This document shows positions 62,635 to 64,000 of a stretch of 64,000 bases of DNA, piece by piece. The position numbers and the translations under genes are program-made. This DNA comes from Salipaludibacillus keqinensis (lineage in GTDB: Bacteria; Bacillota; Bacilli; Bacillales; Salisediminibacteriaceae): contig NZ_PDOD01000003.1 in the NCBI RefSeq assembly GCF_003226325.1, positions 552,005 through 616,004 of the forward strand. Direction: 5' to 3'. The notes beneath the pieces are model-generated. The model worked only from the letters and a program-made list of their open reading frames with translations, searched no databases and was not told the DNA's origin. Position 1 is the first letter of the stretch; the number at the start of each line of letters is the position of its first letter.

Positions 62635-63510
62635 TTGATTAATAAAAGCTATTCTCCGATTAATTTATCAGATAATCAGTCAACTTGTTTAAGAGATAGG
62701 GGCGCTATATCAACTAAGGGCACTTCATCACACAAATTAATTGATGAAGTGATGTATATGGTTTATCCATCTGGAGCAAAACGTTTAGAGATAGAGGATG
62801 CTGAAGAAATGATCGTTTGGATTAATGATGAAAAATATATACCTTCTGTTCGACGTAAAATAAAAACGTGGTATAGCAACCGTAAGAAAATAATAGTAAT
62901 TAATAGCTGTAAAGAAAAGCTTCATATAAGATACTGTTCTGAATACCATATCAAAAATGGAACAGAAGGATGGTTGTCTTTAGGCTACATGAACTTTATT
63001 ATCAATGAACAAAAATATATTCCGGACTATCTTACAGAGGGTGACAGAACATTTGATGCCTTTAGGCAATTTTTACAAGACTACTCACTTGAGAAAGTTT
63101 CCGCAGAGACGGGATTATTGAAAAGTGTAATCGAGGAGCTTTATGAAAAGCTTAGTTCTGTTAGTCAAAGCTATCATTGGTTAGCAATGAGTATGACAAA
63201 ATCAGAAGTTGCTATCCAAAAACTTCGTTCCATTATATTAATGACTACTATTAAACGCAAAGGAAAGGAGCTTTTAAACATTCCTGTATTTTATGAGCGA
63301 GAGGGTGACAACTTTCATTTCACACCCCCCCTTAAAAGAAAAAAACGCCAGTCTACGGTCTTTTCAATAAAAGGGCCACTTTCTATCATTGGGTTTAAGG
63401 GCAACGATCTCTTTGAAAGATATACAGATAATCATAAAGTATCGTTTTATGATTGGGATTTTGCAGACTATTTTGATGTAGATCCACTACCTCATATATA
63501 CTCTGTTTAA
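62635..63510 (+). CDS. unrecognised 291-residue protein beside the rRNA operon
   Basis: An intact, soluble, Lys/Tyr/Ile-rich protein that I cannot place in a family. No signal or membrane segment is seen. Residues ~145-175 (SLEKVSAETGLLKSVIEELYE) have the spacing of a helix-turn-helix, so DNA binding is possible. The middle repeats a theme: NDEKYIPSVRRKI (~65-77) and NEQKYIPDYLTEG (~123-135), hinting at an internal duplication. A basic patch PPLKRKKRQ follows and is coded through a run of seven Cs (63325-63331). TTG 62635 follows AGAGAGGAGGAGAA. AT content and codon use look richer in A/T than neighbours. Could be a recently acquired gene. Confidence 0.65.
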   Translation: MINKSYSPINLSDNQSTCLRDRGAISTKGTSSHKLIDEVMYMVYPSGAKRLEIEDAEEMIVWINDEKYIPSVRRKIKTWYSNRKKIIVINSCKEKLHIRYCSEYHIKNGTEGWLSLGYMNFIINEQKYIPDYLTEGDRTFDAFRQFLQDYSLEKVSAETGLLKSVIEELYEKLSSVSQSYHWLAMSMTKSEVAIQKLRSIILMTTIKRKGKELLNIPVFYEREGDNFHFTPPLKRKKRQSTVFSIKGPLSIIGFKGNDLFERYTDNHKVSFYDWDFADYFDVDPLPHIYSV

Positions 63511-63570
63511 TTAAATTTGTTTGGGATCACTGGGTACCGTTATAGTTTATAACGGTATTTTAATTTTGTG

Positions 63571-63599
63571 TTGACTTGAACGTAGTGGATAGATATAAT
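63571..63599 (+). promoter_or_regulatory. rRNA operon promoter 1
   Basis: TTGACT (63571-63576), 17 bases, TATAAT (63594-63599). Confidence 0.75.
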
Positions 63600-63654
63600 T
63601 GATCAGGTCGCAGTGATTAGCGAAAAAATAATAATAGTTTTTTTGAAAAAAGTA

Positions 63655-63683
63655 TTGCAAAACATTTATTATTTTGATATATT
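63655..63683 (+). promoter_or_regulatory. rRNA operon promoter 2
   Basis: TTGCAA (63655-63660), 17 bases, TATATT (63678-63683), with AT-rich upstream sequence like an UP element. Confidence 0.8.
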
Positions 63684-63739
63684 ATTACTTGTCGCTAAGA
63701 AAACAGCGATGTAGCAAAAACAACTTATGAAAATAACTA

Positions 63740-63768
63740 TTGACGACATCAAGTCGCCATGTTATGAT
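63740..63768 (+). promoter_or_regulatory. rRNA operon promoter 3
   Basis: TTGACG (63740-63745), 17 bases, TATGAT (63763-63768). The leader after it holds CTTTGAAAACTAAACA, usual in Bacillus rRNA leaders and probably part of antitermination. Confidence 0.8.
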
Positions 63769-63905
63769 AAGTAAGTCGCTAAAAAACGACTAGAAACGAT
63801 AACTTATTTACTTAATTTCGTTAAGTGACCTTTGAAAACTAAACAAAAAGCCAAGCGAAGTGGGATATTTTATAATATCCCGTCAATGAAACAAATTTTT
63901 AACTT

Positions 63906-63926
63906 TTTGATGTCAGAGACATCAAA
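63906..63926 (+). other. inverted repeat in the 16S leader
   Basis: TTTGATGTC-aga-GACATCAAA, 22 bases before the 16S start; probably part of a leader or processing structure. Confidence 0.6.
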
Positions 63927-63947
63927 CTTGATGATTAGTCATCGTAC

Positions 63948-64000
63948 TTTATCGGAGAGTTTGATCCTGGCTCAGGACGAACGCTGGCGGCGTGCCTAAT
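63948..64000 (+). rRNA. rrs: 16S ribosomal RNA, first 53 bases
   Basis: TTTATCGGAGAGTTTGATCC followed by TGGCTCAGGACGAACGCTGG is the universal 5' end of Bacillus-type 16S rRNA. The gene continues past the window. The start is taken as the first T of the TTTATCGG block by analogy with B. subtilis. Confidence 0.98.

Overview
The window comes from the chromosome of a low-GC, endospore-forming member of the Bacillaceae, most likely a halophilic or halotolerant genus close to Halobacillus, Virgibacillus or Oceanobacillus. The evidence is: strong AGGAGG-type ribosome sites with many TTG and GTG starts; spore genes (CotF-like coat proteins, YunB, LytH, YutH, a YhcN/YlaJ lipoprotein); very acidic Asn/Glu-rich secreted proteins (MetQ, the TRAP binding protein); Na+-coupled transporters; and a gene order that I recall as largely that of the Bacillus subtilis yus-yur-yun-yut-yum-yui region. 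The genus is inferred; the family is well supported.

Layout. 1-3.5 kb: the 3' end of homoserine dehydrogenase, a solitary secY, a membrane methyltransferase-like gene and two CotF-like coat genes. 3.8-9.3 kb: the fatty acid beta-oxidation operon fadN-fadA-fadE behind an exact FadR operator. 9.4-14.1 kb: a flavoprotein behind a Zur-like operator, then yusI, gcvH, a yusG-like gene, an MFS exporter and a small protein. 14.1-17.1 kb: SAM riboswitch plus metNPQ methionine ABC importer. 17.2-24 kb: yurZ-like gene, a stretch of small open frames, and sufCDSUB for Fe-S assembly with a separate promoter before sufB. 24.3-31 kb: yunF, yunE, yunD, an HD-GYP gene, thyA-dfrA, yunB. 31-34.6 kb: a lysine riboswitch driving an NhaC-type transporter, and an NSS-family Na+ symporter. 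34.7-49.2 kb: lytH, lipA and the yut cluster, with glpX, a hydroxyacid dehydrogenase and mqnE placed among them. 49.3-56.4 kb: a 21-bp imperfect repeat array, yumC, a Rex-controlled-looking ndh, yuiA-D and a degenerate M17 aminopeptidase. 56.9-60 kb: a TRAP transporter set. 60.2-63.5 kb: yuiF, BirA-controlled-looking bioY and an unrecognised 291-residue protein. 63.5-64 kb: three stacked rRNA promoters and the first bases of 16S rRNA.

How it fits together. Fe-S and lipoyl metabolism is spread through the window: sufCDSUB, the A-type carrier yutM, the NifU-type carrier yutI, a SufR-like regulator, lipoyl synthase and its acceptor GcvH. Redox functions are similarly frequent: two NDH-2 type dehydrogenases, YumC and the menaquinone enzyme MqnE. 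Nutrient sensing is visible in the DNA as SAM and lysine riboswitches and as FadR, Zur, Rex and BirA-like operators. The items most worth checking are the Zur-box flavoprotein, the M17 pseudoenzyme, the extra-looking secY, the 21-bp repeat arrays, the terminator that contains the next gene's ribosome site, the small-ORF stretch before suf, and the orphan protein beside the rRNA operon. I did not find a clear defence island, prophage, insertion sequence, CRISPR array or tRNA gene.
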